In this document: positions 43,106 through 52,712 of the stretch, piece by piece
Numbering within the stretch: position 1 is the first letter of the stretch
Layout: every line of letters starts with the position of its first letter
DNA from: Bemisia tabaci
Lineage: Eukaryota; Arthropoda; Insecta; Hemiptera; Aleyrodidae
Length of the DNA stretch: 64,000 nt
Assembly: GCF_918797505.1 (NCBI RefSeq)
Contig: NC_092796.1
Coordinates: 55,210,851 to 55,274,850, forward strand
Reading direction: 5' to 3'
Notes under the pieces: generated by a model
What the model saw: only the letters and a program-made list of their open reading frames with translations
Databases searched by the model: none
Told to the model about the DNA's origin: nothing
Translations under genes and position numbers: made by a program

Positions 43106-43240
43106 AATCAAGAACCAAGCCTCTTAATTTGAGCGGATTTCCTTTTGATTTAAGCGAAAATCTGATTGAATCAAGAGTATTTTTTCTTGTCGATGTTTTT
43201 AAGAGTCTGGACTCTAGATCCAATGTGCTTTTTTCCAGTG
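43106..43240 (+). mobile_element. CACTGG hairpin MITE, copy g (half element, core flipped)
   Basis: Only the core and one arm remain. The core AGCCTCTTAATTTGAGCGG is in forward orientation but is followed by the arm type (GTCGATGTTTTTAAGAG) normally found on the other side, so the core is inverted relative to the arm. Ends TTCCAGTG. Confidence 0.8.
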
Positions 43241-43349
43241 AGGTTTTCCCTGACAGTGACCACCGGATCAGTCGATAGTGTCCCTATTTACGAAGCCTAT
43301 CCTCACCTTATCCCTAATCACAGGACTTTCTCAAAACACCCGAGCTATG

Positions 43350-43598
43350 CTGCCGTGCTAGGGAAGAACGCCGTATACATATTCAAGAGTTGCCAAATTT
43401 TCCTGGATAAAACATGAATCTTTGAGGAAAGTAACGCATATTTTCACTTGCTAGTTTCAGATATTTTCCATCAAATTGCGGACAAAATTGTCTGAAAATT
43501 CGTAAGAAAAAGATTCCAAATTTCCCGAGGATTTTTTTTATTGAAGAAGATGTGGCAACGTCTGAAAGCTCATAGGATATTTTTCCTTAGCGCGGCAG
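43350..43598. mobile_element. CTGCCGTGC MITE, copy 2
   Basis: The left end CTGCCGTGCTAGGGAAGAAC, continuing into CATATTCAAGAGTTGCC, is mirrored by GGCAACGTCTGAAAGCTCAT, then TTCCTTAGCGCGGCAG. TG flanks both ends. Lies about 110 bp from copy g. Confidence 0.8.
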
Positions 43599-43872
43599 TG
43601 TGGGTGCTCGGTGTAGGACGGGAAGTTACCGGAACCAGGCTCCGAGCCTGGGTGTATGTGCGTCGGAATTCGTTAACCTGTAGGGCAGGGGATATTAATT
43701 TTGGAAGCGGGATGGGGAGGGCGAGGGGGGCTCGAGGCGGGGGTGAAGGTCCTGTGCTCCCTTCTCATTAATCCATCGGGGCCGAGGAATGCAGGACAAG
43801 GAGGCGCGCGTGAGGTCTGACAAATAATTATCAGCGCGACTTGCACCTTCAGTTTTGTTGCTCCTCTGTTAA
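43599..43872. other. GC-rich DNA, no gene
   Basis: G-rich sequence with CATTAATCCATCGG and AATAATTATCAGCG motifs at 43765-43840. No ORF with recognisable domains. Confidence 0.3.
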
Positions 43873-43881
43873 CACTGGGAG

Positions 43882-43918
<37 letters not shown>

Positions 43919-44128
43919 ATTGGATCTAGAGTCCAGACTCTTAAAAACACCGACAAGGAAAATTACTCTTGACTCAATCAGAATCTAGCTTAAATCAAGA
44001 ACCAAGCCTCTTAATTTGAGCGGATTTCCTTTAAGCTTAAATCTGATTGATTCAAGAGTCCTTTTTCTTGTCAATGTTTTCAAGAGTCTGGACTCTAGAT
44101 CCAATGTTTTTTTTTTTTTTTTCCAGTG
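43873..44128 (+). mobile_element. CACTGG hairpin MITE, copy h (expanded A-tract)
   Basis: CACTGGGAG is followed by about 36 A's before CATTGGATCTAG. The right end has an 18-T run before CCAGTG. Forward core. The flanks AA and CA do not match. Confidence 0.88.
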
Positions 44129-44353
44129 CATCGCTACGGTTCCTGAGGCCACGGTGAAAATCTAGCTACGGCAGGTATTTTAGAGAGGAAAATGGGCCGT
44201 GGAGTTTTTTTTTCCTTTCCCTAGCTAGCCCCAAGAACGGCGTTGATGCATTATGAAGTCAACTTTTCCCCCCAAAAACGCATAATTTAACAAAATTAAA
44301 CAGAAAACCAAACAAATTGCGCGTGAAGGAAAAACTTAAGATTACGAATCATT

Positions 44354-44565
44354 CACTGGAAAAAAAAACACATTGGATCTAGAGTCAAGACTCTTAAAAA
44401 ACATCGACAAGAAAACATACTCTTGATTCAATCGGAGTTTTGTTTAAATCAAGAACCAAGCCTCTTAATTTGAGCGGATTTCCTTTTGATTTAAGCAAAA
44501 ATCTGATTGAATCAAATGTATCAATGTTTTCAAGAGTCTGGCTACAATGTGTTTGTTTTCCAGTG
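44354..44565 (+). mobile_element. CACTGG hairpin MITE, copy i (right arm deleted in part)
   Basis: Left arm complete. The right arm has lost about 20 bp including the block complementary to GACAAGAAAAA, and GGACTCTAGATCC has decayed to GGCTA. TT on both flanks. Confidence 0.88.
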
Positions 44566-44604
44566 TTTTCTGAATAGAAGGAGAAAAAAAAGCGGAAAGC
44601 CGTT

Positions 44605-44660
44605 TCCAAGTTTTTTTCATGTAAAAAAATAAAGTATGCAGGAAGTTCCTGTAGTTTTTA
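44605..44660. repeat. Fragment resembling the TCGACGG MITE interior
   Basis: TTTTTCATG, then AAAATAAAGTATGCAGGAAG, parallels the interior phrase AAAATAAAGTATGACAGGAAG of the TCGACGG family, but no ends are present. Confidence 0.4.
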
Positions 44661-44758
44661 AGGACACCTAAATAAACTGCATTTAACCGAGGGGAGCAAT
44701 CTCGCTTCAGTATTTTCAAAATCGTGCAATTTTTTTTCTATGAAAAATAGTGAATATA

Positions 44759-45015
44759 TCGATGGCTCAAGTGCGAAACCACCTATCTCCATGGTGGTGT
44801 TTCAGAATCTCTGCTCTTATTTTATTTTTTCGAAGAGAAACAAGTCAACTATGTAATTTGAAATTTCTGCAGAATACTACTCTGTTAATAAAGGAGAGAA
44901 ATCGAAGGAAGTTTTCAAGATATTAAGTTGTCTAGTTTTTCGATGAAAATATAAAGTATGACTGGAAGTCTGCAACGTTGCAAACGGAGATACGTGGTTA
45001 CCCACTGGGCATCGA
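44759..45015. mobile_element. TCGACGG MITE, copy 3 (diverged)
   Basis: The ends TCGATGGCTC and GGGCATCGA are degraded. Interior landmarks GGTGTTTCAGAATCTC, AAGTATGACTGGAAGTCTGC and GGAGATACGTGGTT are kept in order. Flanks TA and TT. Confidence 0.75.
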
Positions 45016-45214
45016 TTTTTTTTACCATAATAAAATTTTCACGATAGCTTTCCTTTAAAATTAAACATTACTTGGCAACTTGGCAAGAAAAAAATTCAGA
45101 TAAAGATGAGGATGCAAGATTTTACAACACCGTAATCGAGTTGGATCCTTTTCGTTCAATGTGATCCAAATACTGCATGATATGAGGTATGCAGCATAAA
45201 CCTAAAAGCATAAA

Positions 45215-45469
45215 TCGACAGTGTAATAAGTCCGCAACCGCGTATTTCGTTGGTGGTGTTTGAAAATCACCGCTCCTATTTTATTTTATTTTTTTTTTTT
45301 TAGGGAGAACAAATCGACATCATTTCTTGAATTTTCTTCGCACAGATAAAACAATCACGGAGGTTTTCAAGAATTGACTTTGAGCAGTTTTTCATTTAAA
45401 AAATGAAGTGTGATGGGAAGTCTGCAACGTCGCAAACCGAGATATGTGGTTGCGGACTAACACCGTCGA
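45215..45469. mobile_element. TCGACGG MITE, copy 4
   Basis: Begins TCGACAGTGTAATAAGTCCG and ends CGGACTAACACCGTCGA. The interior is shared with the other copies (AAGTGTGATGGGAAGTCTGC). AA flanks both ends, a second non-TA 2-bp duplication. Confidence 0.82.
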
Positions 45470-45501
45470 AAAGAAATACGTGATAAGGCTTCCCCCCATT
45501 A

Positions 45502-45754
45502 CTGCCGTGCTAAGAAAAAACGTCATATGAGCCTCTAGGCGTTGCAAAATTTCTCCTGGCAAATTTCTAATATCCAGGACAATTTTTGAATATTTGTCTA
45601 CCGATTTCTCAGATAATTTCGTTTGTAATTTGATCTAAAACTATCGAAAATTTCAAGGGAAAATATTCATAATTATCCTCATGAATAAACATTTTATTGA
45701 AGGAAATTTGGCAACTCTCGAATGTTCATACGGCGTTCTTCCTTAGCACGGCAG
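45502..45754. mobile_element. CTGCCGTGC MITE, copy 3
   Basis: The left end CTGCCGTGCTAAGAAAAAAC is mirrored by TTCTTCCTTAGCACGGCAG at 45736-45754. This copy has the cleanest right end. Flanks TA and AA. Confidence 0.85.
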
Positions 45755-45839
45755 AATAAGCATCCTATTTAAAAAATCGCTGAAACTCATGAGTTCAGGA
45801 GTAGAGTTCCAAGGTGTTCGCTGGTAGATTTGGCAACGG

Positions 45840-46180
45840 GGGCAAATGGACAAATCTCAACCTGCGAGGCAGGGTGTTGGTGTGTGTGTTAGTGTGCGAG
45901 CGATAAGCTTTCTCGCTCTTTCAGACAGACGCTAAAAATTGGCGGGAAGAAAATTCGAGAAACCGAATCAGAGGAGATGCGCGTCAGACAGAAGCGACAG
46001 TAGCGGGGTGGGGGGGATCCCTGCCTCGAGCCATGCACCTGCGGCAGCCCGCTGGTCAGTTTGCCGAAAACGGAGTAACTGCAAGGGTCACGCGCCGCTA
46101 ATCTGTCACGTCCGGTCCGTGGTATATTGTTCTGTCTTAACTCGCTCTCCTTTTAATAATTTCGGTCATTAATTTCATTC
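45840..46180 (+). promoter_or_regulatory. Candidate promoter region
   Basis: GC- and CpG-richer DNA leads to TTTCATTCAAG, where TCATTC at 46175-46180 fits the arthropod initiator TCAKTY. A weak DPE-like TGACG lies about 28 bp downstream. No TATA box at the right distance. The case rests on composition change and context and is weak. Confidence 0.2.
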
Positions 46181-47084
46181 AAGCAGTGCTCCTGTCTTAC
46201 GAGTGACGATTGTCTTAATATCAGTGCAAGTTTCTATCGTTTCTTCGAAGATTGTGCGAACCTTACGACCAATTTGCACTCGGCAAGGTTGAAGGATCAA
46301 AGATGGCCGACGCGAATGTATCCATCCTTCCTGTCTCTCGTCTGATTGTGATCGGTTGAAGTTATTCGTTCTCGCGTTGTGCAAGTGAACTTCTCGCGAA
46401 CATTCGTTCAAAGTTTCCGTGGACTGATTCGAATTCAATGAGGACCATTCTCGAAAATGGAGATACTCGAGATTCGGGAGTATCGAAAACGGCGTGGACG
46501 TGTCTTTCCTCTCGTCGGTTGGAGTGATTTCGTTTCGCACTACGCAAGTGGCCCTCTCTCGATTTTGTGTCGAATGTTTTCGTGGACTTGATTTCGGATT
46601 CGACAATTTGTTGCCTTCTCATTCAAAAGAAAACCGCTAAGATCTAGGTTTTTCTTTCTTGCGATCCCTATTGTGTTCGGCTGAGTGACGAGAATTTGCC
46701 TGCTGGTGCTTCGTTCGAGTTGCATGGCTCGCGTGGATTTTTGAGCCTCCGAGGTTTTGCGCGTCCTTGCTCCAAGTTCAGACTTTTCTATTTGTGTCGC
46801 ATTTTCATTTCATCGGTTTCGGTACTCTCGTAGTTCGTATGATATGTGTGAACTTTACGCGGTGGTTTCGAGGAATTCTACGATTCCTTTCTATGGTCGC
46901 GGACAGTTTCGGTTCTCGTGTTTTCGGATCCGATTATATTTGTGTTTTCGCGTTGTGTGAAACCGTGATTCAGTGATCGTGCGTTTTGTGTGTCCTGTTT
47001 TTCATCCAGTGGGACGAGTCTCGGGAATTGTGTCGATGATTATTCTGGAATATTCTGCCCAATTAAGCTATCTTCGTCAGGTTG
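46181..47084 (+). other. Candidate long 5' leader exon ending at a splice donor
   Basis: A TCG/TTCG-rich, CpG-bearing stretch unlike the flanking AT-rich DNA. It contains two diverged copies of an about 85-bp segment (46353-46440 and 46518-46604, sharing CGCAAGTG or TGCAAGTG, TCTCTCG and TTCGTGGACTTGATT-like phrases). No convincing ORF. It ends with ATCTTCGTCAG|GTTGGTGAGG near 47080, a plausible donor after which the sequence becomes AT-rich. It resembles the noncoding first exon of an insect gene. The alternative is simply another single-copy island. Confidence 0.25.
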
Positions 47085-47367
47085 GTGAGGCTCCCCGGTC
47101 AGGTCTGAAAATATCAATTATTTATTCTATTCTGATTTCAATTCTGTCACAACATGTTGCGTTTCTCTACACTGATTGCTGATTTATGGTTATTGCGTTG
47201 TGCACTCAAATAGTGCGGCGTCATACCCCAAAGAGGAAATGAAAAGTCGGCTTTAGGTGTCTAGAAATTTCAGTCACCTCTAGTTTAAGGTATTTGTCGA
47301 ATATTGAGATCACCAATATGTATCATATGTCTCCTAATTTTTCTTTCACTGAATACATTTTATTCAG

Positions 47368-47404
47368 GAGATACTTGGACATGAGCTACGTCGTGCATTT
47401 ACAG
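47368..47404 (+). other. Candidate 37-nt microexon
   Basis: Flanked by TTTTATTCAG| and |GTACAC with a pyrimidine-rich upstream tract. One frame reads EILGHELRRAFT and stays open past the donor. No domain or homology recognised. It could be chance. Confidence 0.18.
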
Positions 47405-48085
47405 GTACACTTATGGATCTTAGGGCTCATTTAAGAGTGGATGTTGTTCCTTTTGATTATGTTAATACGTCAAATTATCTACATGTTTTCAGTTATTATT
47501 TGCTGTCTTTTCATAGTTTTCTTTTCCAAAATTCCTCGAATGAGCAGGAGCTAGGTAGTTATTTCTAAATTTGAAGACTGCTGGTGAGTGTTAGAAGAGG
47601 GAGGTTTTGATTTTTTTTAAAATTTTATCCTACAGTTTTTACTCTATTTGTGTATTCTGAATTGAAGTAAATCTTCACGAAAAATCCCCCAATAGTCCAT
47701 CTCCCTCTCTCTTAGTAACTCTAATGAAAATTTGTTTAATGAAGTCATCAATACAGGTCATAGTGTGAGCTACAATGTTTTCATTTGTATCATATTTTCT
47801 CCTCAAGAGTTTCATGTTGTTTCTAAGTCACCTTTCCTATTTTAGTTCGAATTTTTCAAGAGGATACTTACAAGTAGCGTTAAGTTAGAATACAATTTTT
47901 GCTCCTCTCTGCCCATCACGCTCTGATTTATTATGTGAGAATTACTCAATCTGAACGACTAGAAATTTGAGATTTCGCAAAGATTATAAAACGTATCAAT
48001 TTTTAAAATCTAGAAAGACACCTCCCCCCCCCCCCTCCCGGAACCAGGGGTAAAAGCCAGAGGGACTTTCTGTTTTTATTTTTTT
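47405..48085. other. AT-rich, nothing recognised
   Basis: Consistent with intron or intergenic DNA. A C-run at 48026-48037. Confidence 0.35.
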
Positions 48086-48510
48086 TCAACTATTTAGAGT
48101 GTCCTTTTTCCCTGGGAAGTGTCTAATGGACAAAATTGAAGAGAGAGACGAAGGATGGATGTATGAAAGAGAGAAGAAGAAGGACAGATATAAAGAGGAG
48201 AAGGATAGATTTGAGAAAGAGAGAAGAAGAAAGATAGATGTAAGAATGAAGAGAGAAGAAGGATTGATGTTAGGATGAAGAGAGAAGAAGGATAGGTGTA
48301 AGGAAGAGAGGAGAAGAAGGATAGATGTACGTGAAGAAGAGAGAGAGCGAACATCCACTTATCTGAGACTTATTTTTTTAAAAACCACTTCTAGCGTCCT
48401 TTTACCCTGGGAAAGGTCCAACAGACAAAATTTTAGAGAGAAGAAGTACTTAGGATCGATGTACGAAAGAGAGAAAGCGAACACCCATTTATTTGAGACT
48501 TAAACGTTGG
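48086..48510. repeat. Purine-rich minisatellite flanked by a diverged duplication
   Basis: Positions 48140-48345 are degenerate units of about 30 bp (AGAGAGAAGAAGGATAGATGT and variants), nearly all purine on plus. The block GTCC(T)TTTT.CCCTGGGAA, then GACAAAATT, precedes it at 48100 and recurs at 48396, so the minisatellite arose within a tandemly duplicated segment. Both duplicates end with GCGAACA(T/C)CCA and TGAGACTTA. The minus strand reads Ser/Leu/Phe-rich ORFs that are by-products. Confidence 0.75.
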
Positions 48511-48745
48511 AACTTGATTGTAGCGACATGTTGAAAATTTTCACTTGAACTAAGTAACTACTTTAATCATGTGAAGGACGTGTGTCCGTGGTTTTTTCCC
48601 TTAAATTTTAGTCATATCATGATAGCAATTCACCACGAATTTTAAAATGAATTCAGCAACTTTGCTATGAGATTAAGTCCCTCTGGCTCTCGCCCCTTCG
48701 ATACATATTGGCATTCCTATCCTTCAGTTTGCTCCACGCCTTTTG

Positions 48746-49004
48746 CAGTATTCCCGCTCGAAGGAAAAACGTCATATGAGCATTCGAATGTTGCCAAATT
48801 TCCTCTCAGTAAATATTTATTCTTGAGAAAAGTTGTGAATATTTTTCTATGAAATTTTCAGAGGCTTTAAGTAATCAAATTTGAATCGAAATTTTTTACA
48901 AAACTGGAGGAAGACTATCAAAAGTTTCCCGAAATTTCGTGAGTTGTTAAAGGAAATGTGGCAATGACTGAAGGCTCATACGGCGTTCTTCTTGAGCACG
49001 TCAG
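48746..49004. mobile_element. CTGCCGTGC MITE, copy 4 (left end eroded)
   Basis: AAGGAAAAACGTCATATGAG and CATTCGAATGTTGCCAAATT at the left are mirrored by GGCAATGACTGAAGGCTCAT and CGGCGTTCTTCTTGAGCACG at the right. Confidence 0.75.
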
Positions 49005-49122
49005 AGTAGGTGCCAAATCTTACTTGTCGCCTCGCAGTGGTTTTATATTGGGAAATTAACTTATCAGGAATTTTGTGCAACAATGAAGCCTAAGTTTAAA
49101 TTTATCTGTCGATTCATTTTTC

Positions 49123-49365
49123 TTGAGGAAGGACCACCCGCCACAGAGTTGGGAAGAAATTATTCAGAAATTATTTGGTCAATTAGCAACGTCCGATCAA
49201 TCGGCCGAAAGCCGATATATCTATCTCATCAGGTATAGAATTCTGAGAACCGAGGGTCTAGTCAGATTTGCCGCGCAATTTCAGTCCGCCAGAGAAAAGA
49301 TACTCGAGGAGGTAGATAGTGAGAGAGTGACCGGGAGGGAGGGGGGCGCATTGACAGAGCTGTGA
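49123..49365 (+). other. Unassigned open frame, possible exon
   Basis: An 80-codon open frame without an ATG. It looks more protein-like than its neighbours: helical, with WEEIIQKLFGQLA and FAAQFQSAREKILEEVD. A pyrimidine-rich acceptor-like ATTTTTCTTGAG lies just before it and a donor-like ATCAG|GTATAG at 49231/49232 within it. I do not recognise the product. An exon at about 49132-49231 is one reading; a decayed transposon piece is another. Confidence 0.22.
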
Positions 49366-49899
49366 AGAAAACCGGGGAAATGAAGAGATAAGCGTACTTT
49401 GGGTGGCTACGTTCCGTCCCTTTCAGCAGGATGTTGTCTTGCCACCAACAGACTCGCATGGCGACAGTCAGTCGCCAGCCTCAGCTTCTTCCACCGAAAT
49501 CACTCCTGAATGATTTCACGGAGCAGATTATGATAGTAACCCTTCGTTGATTCCACTTTTTCCCCCTCAGTCGTCTGAAACTATGATCATTCTACGAACT
49601 CCCCCCCCCCTCCTTCCCCGGCCCGGGCCATGCCTCCTTTCCCGCGTAAAACGATTCCTCTTTGAGAGACGCGTGTTCGTCGCAGGTGTTTCGCTTTTCC
49701 TGGGATTTTGCAGTGATTTTCGACTGAATACTGTGTTTCCTTTTCTTTATTGCTTCCCTCTTTTTTTTTTTTTTATTCAGTTAGGAGCCGCTCAAGTATT
49801 ACGCAGCAAGACATTACTCTTTGATCTTCTCACCTCCTCCTTTTTGAACGACGCTAAATTGGCCAAGCCCCCCCCCCCCCCCCCTGAAATATGTAAGAA
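49366..49899. other. Mixed DNA with C-runs
   Basis: C-runs near 49601-49612 and 49868-49884. The 129-codon plus frame (49547-49936) is Pro-, Phe- and Ser-rich and ends in the C-runs. I do not call it a gene. Confidence 0.3.
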
Positions 49900-50600
49900 T
49901 GACCAGGCAGTCCCCCCCCCCCCTTTAAATTTTTAGGAAGTAAAGGAGATAACCGGAAGAGGACTATTTAATAGTTGAATGATATTGTTTTTTTCCATTT
50001 GAGATGAGAGTTTTTAATAGAAAAATTTCTGACCAGCGAAAGGCGAATATTTTATTAATTTGAGATGTGACGCTTGCGTAGGACTGGACTCGATAGCCGC
50101 CCCCCCCCCCCTCTTTGGAGTATGTAAGATTGACCATCCCCCCTCCCATATTTTAGAAAGTAACGGAGAAAACCCAAAGAGACTTATCTGTGTTGAATAA
50201 TATTGTTTTTATTTTTCTATTTGAGATGAGATGAGAGCCCCCCCCCCCCCTTAAATTTTTTAGGAAGTAACGAAGATAACCGAAGAGGACTATTTAATAG
50301 TTGAATGATATTGTGTTTTTCCATTTGAGATGAGAGTTTTTAATAGAAAAATTTCTGACCAGCGAACGGCTGTAATATTTTAATATGTTATTAATTTGAG
50401 ATGAGAAGCTTGCGTAGGACTGGACTCGATAGCCCCCCCCCCCCCCACTTTGAAGTATGTAAGATTGACCAGCCCCCCCTCCCATTTCTTAGAAAGTAAC
50501 GGAGAAAACCGAAAGAGACTTACCTGTGTTGAATAATATTGTTTTTTTTTCCATTTGAGATGAGATGAGATGAGATGAGATGAGATGAGATGAGAGTTTT
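49900..50600. repeat. Tandem repeat of about 330 bp with embedded poly-C and (GAGAT)n
   Basis: Unit A (about 49911-50237) and unit B (about 50238-50600) share, in order, a C-run, TTAGGAAGTAA, GAAGAGGACTATTTAATAG, TTGAATGATATTGT, GAAAAATTTCTGACCAGCGA, GCTTGCGTAGGACTGGACTC, another C-run, GTATGTAAGATTGACCA and GAAAGTAACGGAGAAAACC. Each unit is itself two related halves. Unit B ends in a (GAGAT)n run (about 50557-50596). A related fragment, AGCTTTCGTAAGACTGGACA plus a C-run, sits at 53856-53892. Confidence 0.85.
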
Positions 50601-51052
50601 TAACAGAAAAACAAGCAGGAAGCTCCAACGCATTGGCGTCGGAGAGCGGCTCTGGGGGCAGTAGTTGTAGTCAAGAATGAGGGCCTAGACACATTTTGTC
50701 ATTGATGTACAATCCGACAACTGTCGATTCATGTTTTGTAACTTAGCAGATTTACGTAGCCGGTGTATAAATGTGTATTGGGCTTTGATATGGCGAATAC
50801 ATGGCATTATCACTTGTTGTATACTTTTAATTTTGAAAGCTCTTTGGAGGTCCGCTTCCTAAAAAATCTCTGGTTGATAAGTCGTTTAGCGAGGCTGCAA
50901 AAAATTTGCATTTTTATATCTGAAAGTGTAGGTATTGGTTTTTTGTATAATTGTTTTTTTGGATTGCTGGAAAAGTAACGCATACTTCTATAATTTAGGA
51001 CTGAGTCAGGGAAATATAAGGTTCGTTAAATAGTAAATATTCCTAGTACCGT
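50601..51052. other. AT-rich, nothing recognised
   Basis: No gene or repeat identified. Confidence 0.35.
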
Positions 51053-51322
51053 GTGACACTATTGTTAACGAAAAGTTTTTGCAACTTGTCAAAGAGGTTG
51101 TTGAATGATCTTCGAATAACTTTTGATGAGCTAGAGGTAATGGTTCTATCTGCAGCTCGTGGACTTCTGTACGATATTGTCCAGAATCATCTAAATTTTC
51201 AAAAAGTGTCCGCTTGTTCGATACCCAATTTGCTCATTCATGCATACAAGGAGAAGCGCATGAAAGCTTTAGCAGACATTTTGGAGATGAATCAAGAATT
51301 AGATGAAGAATTTATGACTTAA
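51053..51322 (+). pseudogene. Tc1/mariner-type transposase fragment (DNA-binding region)
   Basis: The 89-codon frame contains YDIVQNHLNFQKVSA followed by IPNLLIHAYKEKRMKALADI and LEMNQELDEEF. This matches the pattern of the second helix-turn-helix of mariner-family transposases and derived host genes (Y-IVH-HL-MRKVSARWVP, LT--QK--R, then a Leu-rich helix). The ARWVP motif has become ACSIP. The frame stops just where the catalytic DDD domain should start. Just downstream, around 51335-51350, a short ITGD-like trace appears out of frame. The fragment is therefore broken, and neither TIRs nor a catalytic triad are visible. Confidence 0.6.
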
Positions 51323-51898
51323 ATCACGGCACCTTAATCACGGGATGACCTTAATTACGGCAACTATTTATTGTCCATGAGATGCAGATGGTTCCATTTC
51401 CCTAGCTCATCAAAAGGTATTCGAAGATCAATTTCATCAGCCACCCGTACGAACCACGTTTCTAGTGACCCGTACTTGCTTCGCACGTATGAAACATACA
51501 ATCAGAGAAAACAGAATTCATCTTACAATAATCAATAATCAGTAGGACATGAATCGTTGCGATGTATAATACGACATTATAATGCGGCATTACTATTGTA
51601 ATTCATTTTAATGTTTAGGGGCATTATAAATCATTATTGCCACGTCGGAATGAAATGTTGTAGACTGAATTGAAAAGCATGTTGGCAAAATTTATTATAA
51701 AAATAGTATAACATGTAGGTACATAACATAAAGGTAATACAAATTAAATGATTAGAGCGTGTATATTTCATTACATTATAGGTATATTACAATCCTTTTT
51801 GTCATTGTTGGAAATTTTGATAGTTTGAATTTTGATAGTTGATAGTTGATAGTTTGAGAGTTGAAAATTTGGTTATTTTATTTAGTTAAGGTGATTCG
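51323..51898. other. AT-rich, nothing recognised
   Basis: AATTTTGATAGTT-like short repeats at 51810-51860. No gene. Confidence 0.35.
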
Positions 51899-52040
51899 AT
51901 AGACGCCATATTTTGTGTCAGAATGGCATGCGACTTTTCCATCAATTGGTTCCATTTTTTCATTTACTCATCATTTTTCTCCAATTTTAAGTTTCGCAAT
52001 TCTGTTTTCAGGAGACTAAAGCACTCACTTATCAATTTGT
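51899..52040. mobile_element. AGGTGATTCGAT element, single arm
   Basis: AGGTGATTCGATAGACGCCA, TTTTGTGTCAGAATGGCATG and GAGACTAAAGCACTCACT match the left arm of the complete element at 53952-54366. No opposite arm is found, so this copy is truncated. Confidence 0.7.
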
Positions 52041-52187
52041 ATATTTATATTGAGTTAAGGGTAGAGACGTATTCCTCACCGGAATTGAGGAATGGAGGTG
52101 TTACAGTATGTCCGGCATTAGGTTCCATTTCGACATCAGCGACGATCAACGCTGCGATACTGGAAGCCAGTCTTCCGATATTAAATC

Positions 52188-52712
52188 CCTAGCGGGGAAG
52201 AAAAAAAATGCCTAGATTTCGCTAAAAATCCCTAAATCCCCAGATTTGCTCAAATATACTTAAAAAATCCCTAGATTTTGCAAAAAGCGCCATTTTTTTA
52301 TGAAGAATCATGATGTCATTCGATGTAGCGATTTGCAATATTTAAATCTGATTGGCTCGTTTGAATTTTGGCGCTCTCTGAAAGCAGTGCTAATCCAGAC
52401 CAATAAAATGAAAGAATATTAGTTGATTTCTTATTATTAACAGGTTGAATGCAGTTGAATGTCAAGTACATCGAAGGACACAATCGTTTTAATTTCCGGC
52501 TTATTTGCGGGGAAAATAGTGTTGCCAAAAAGGCCTACAAAATATAGATGAAAAAATGTTTTCGATTGTCGAAGCTATAATTGAGGTTAAAAAGTTGATT
52601 TTTGGTAACTTTACCTCATCAAAAAAAAATCCCTAGATTTCCTGAAAAATCCCTAAATCCCTGGAAATTCCGGAAAATCCCTAAATCTAGGAATAAACCC
52701 TTAGACATCGGA
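52188..52712. repeat. Segment bounded by clusters of ATCCCTAAATCC-like motifs
   Basis: TCCCTA(A/G)AT(T/C) phrases occur about four times at 52185-52280 and five times at 52628-52695, on both sides of an AT-rich core that is free of them. This suggests a repeat with similar termini in direct orientation, but I could not define ends. Confidence 0.4.

Noticed and set aside
46175..46606. 143-codon minus-strand ORF
   Set aside because: Antisense to the leader-like island, no domain, and its frame depends on TCG-rich composition.
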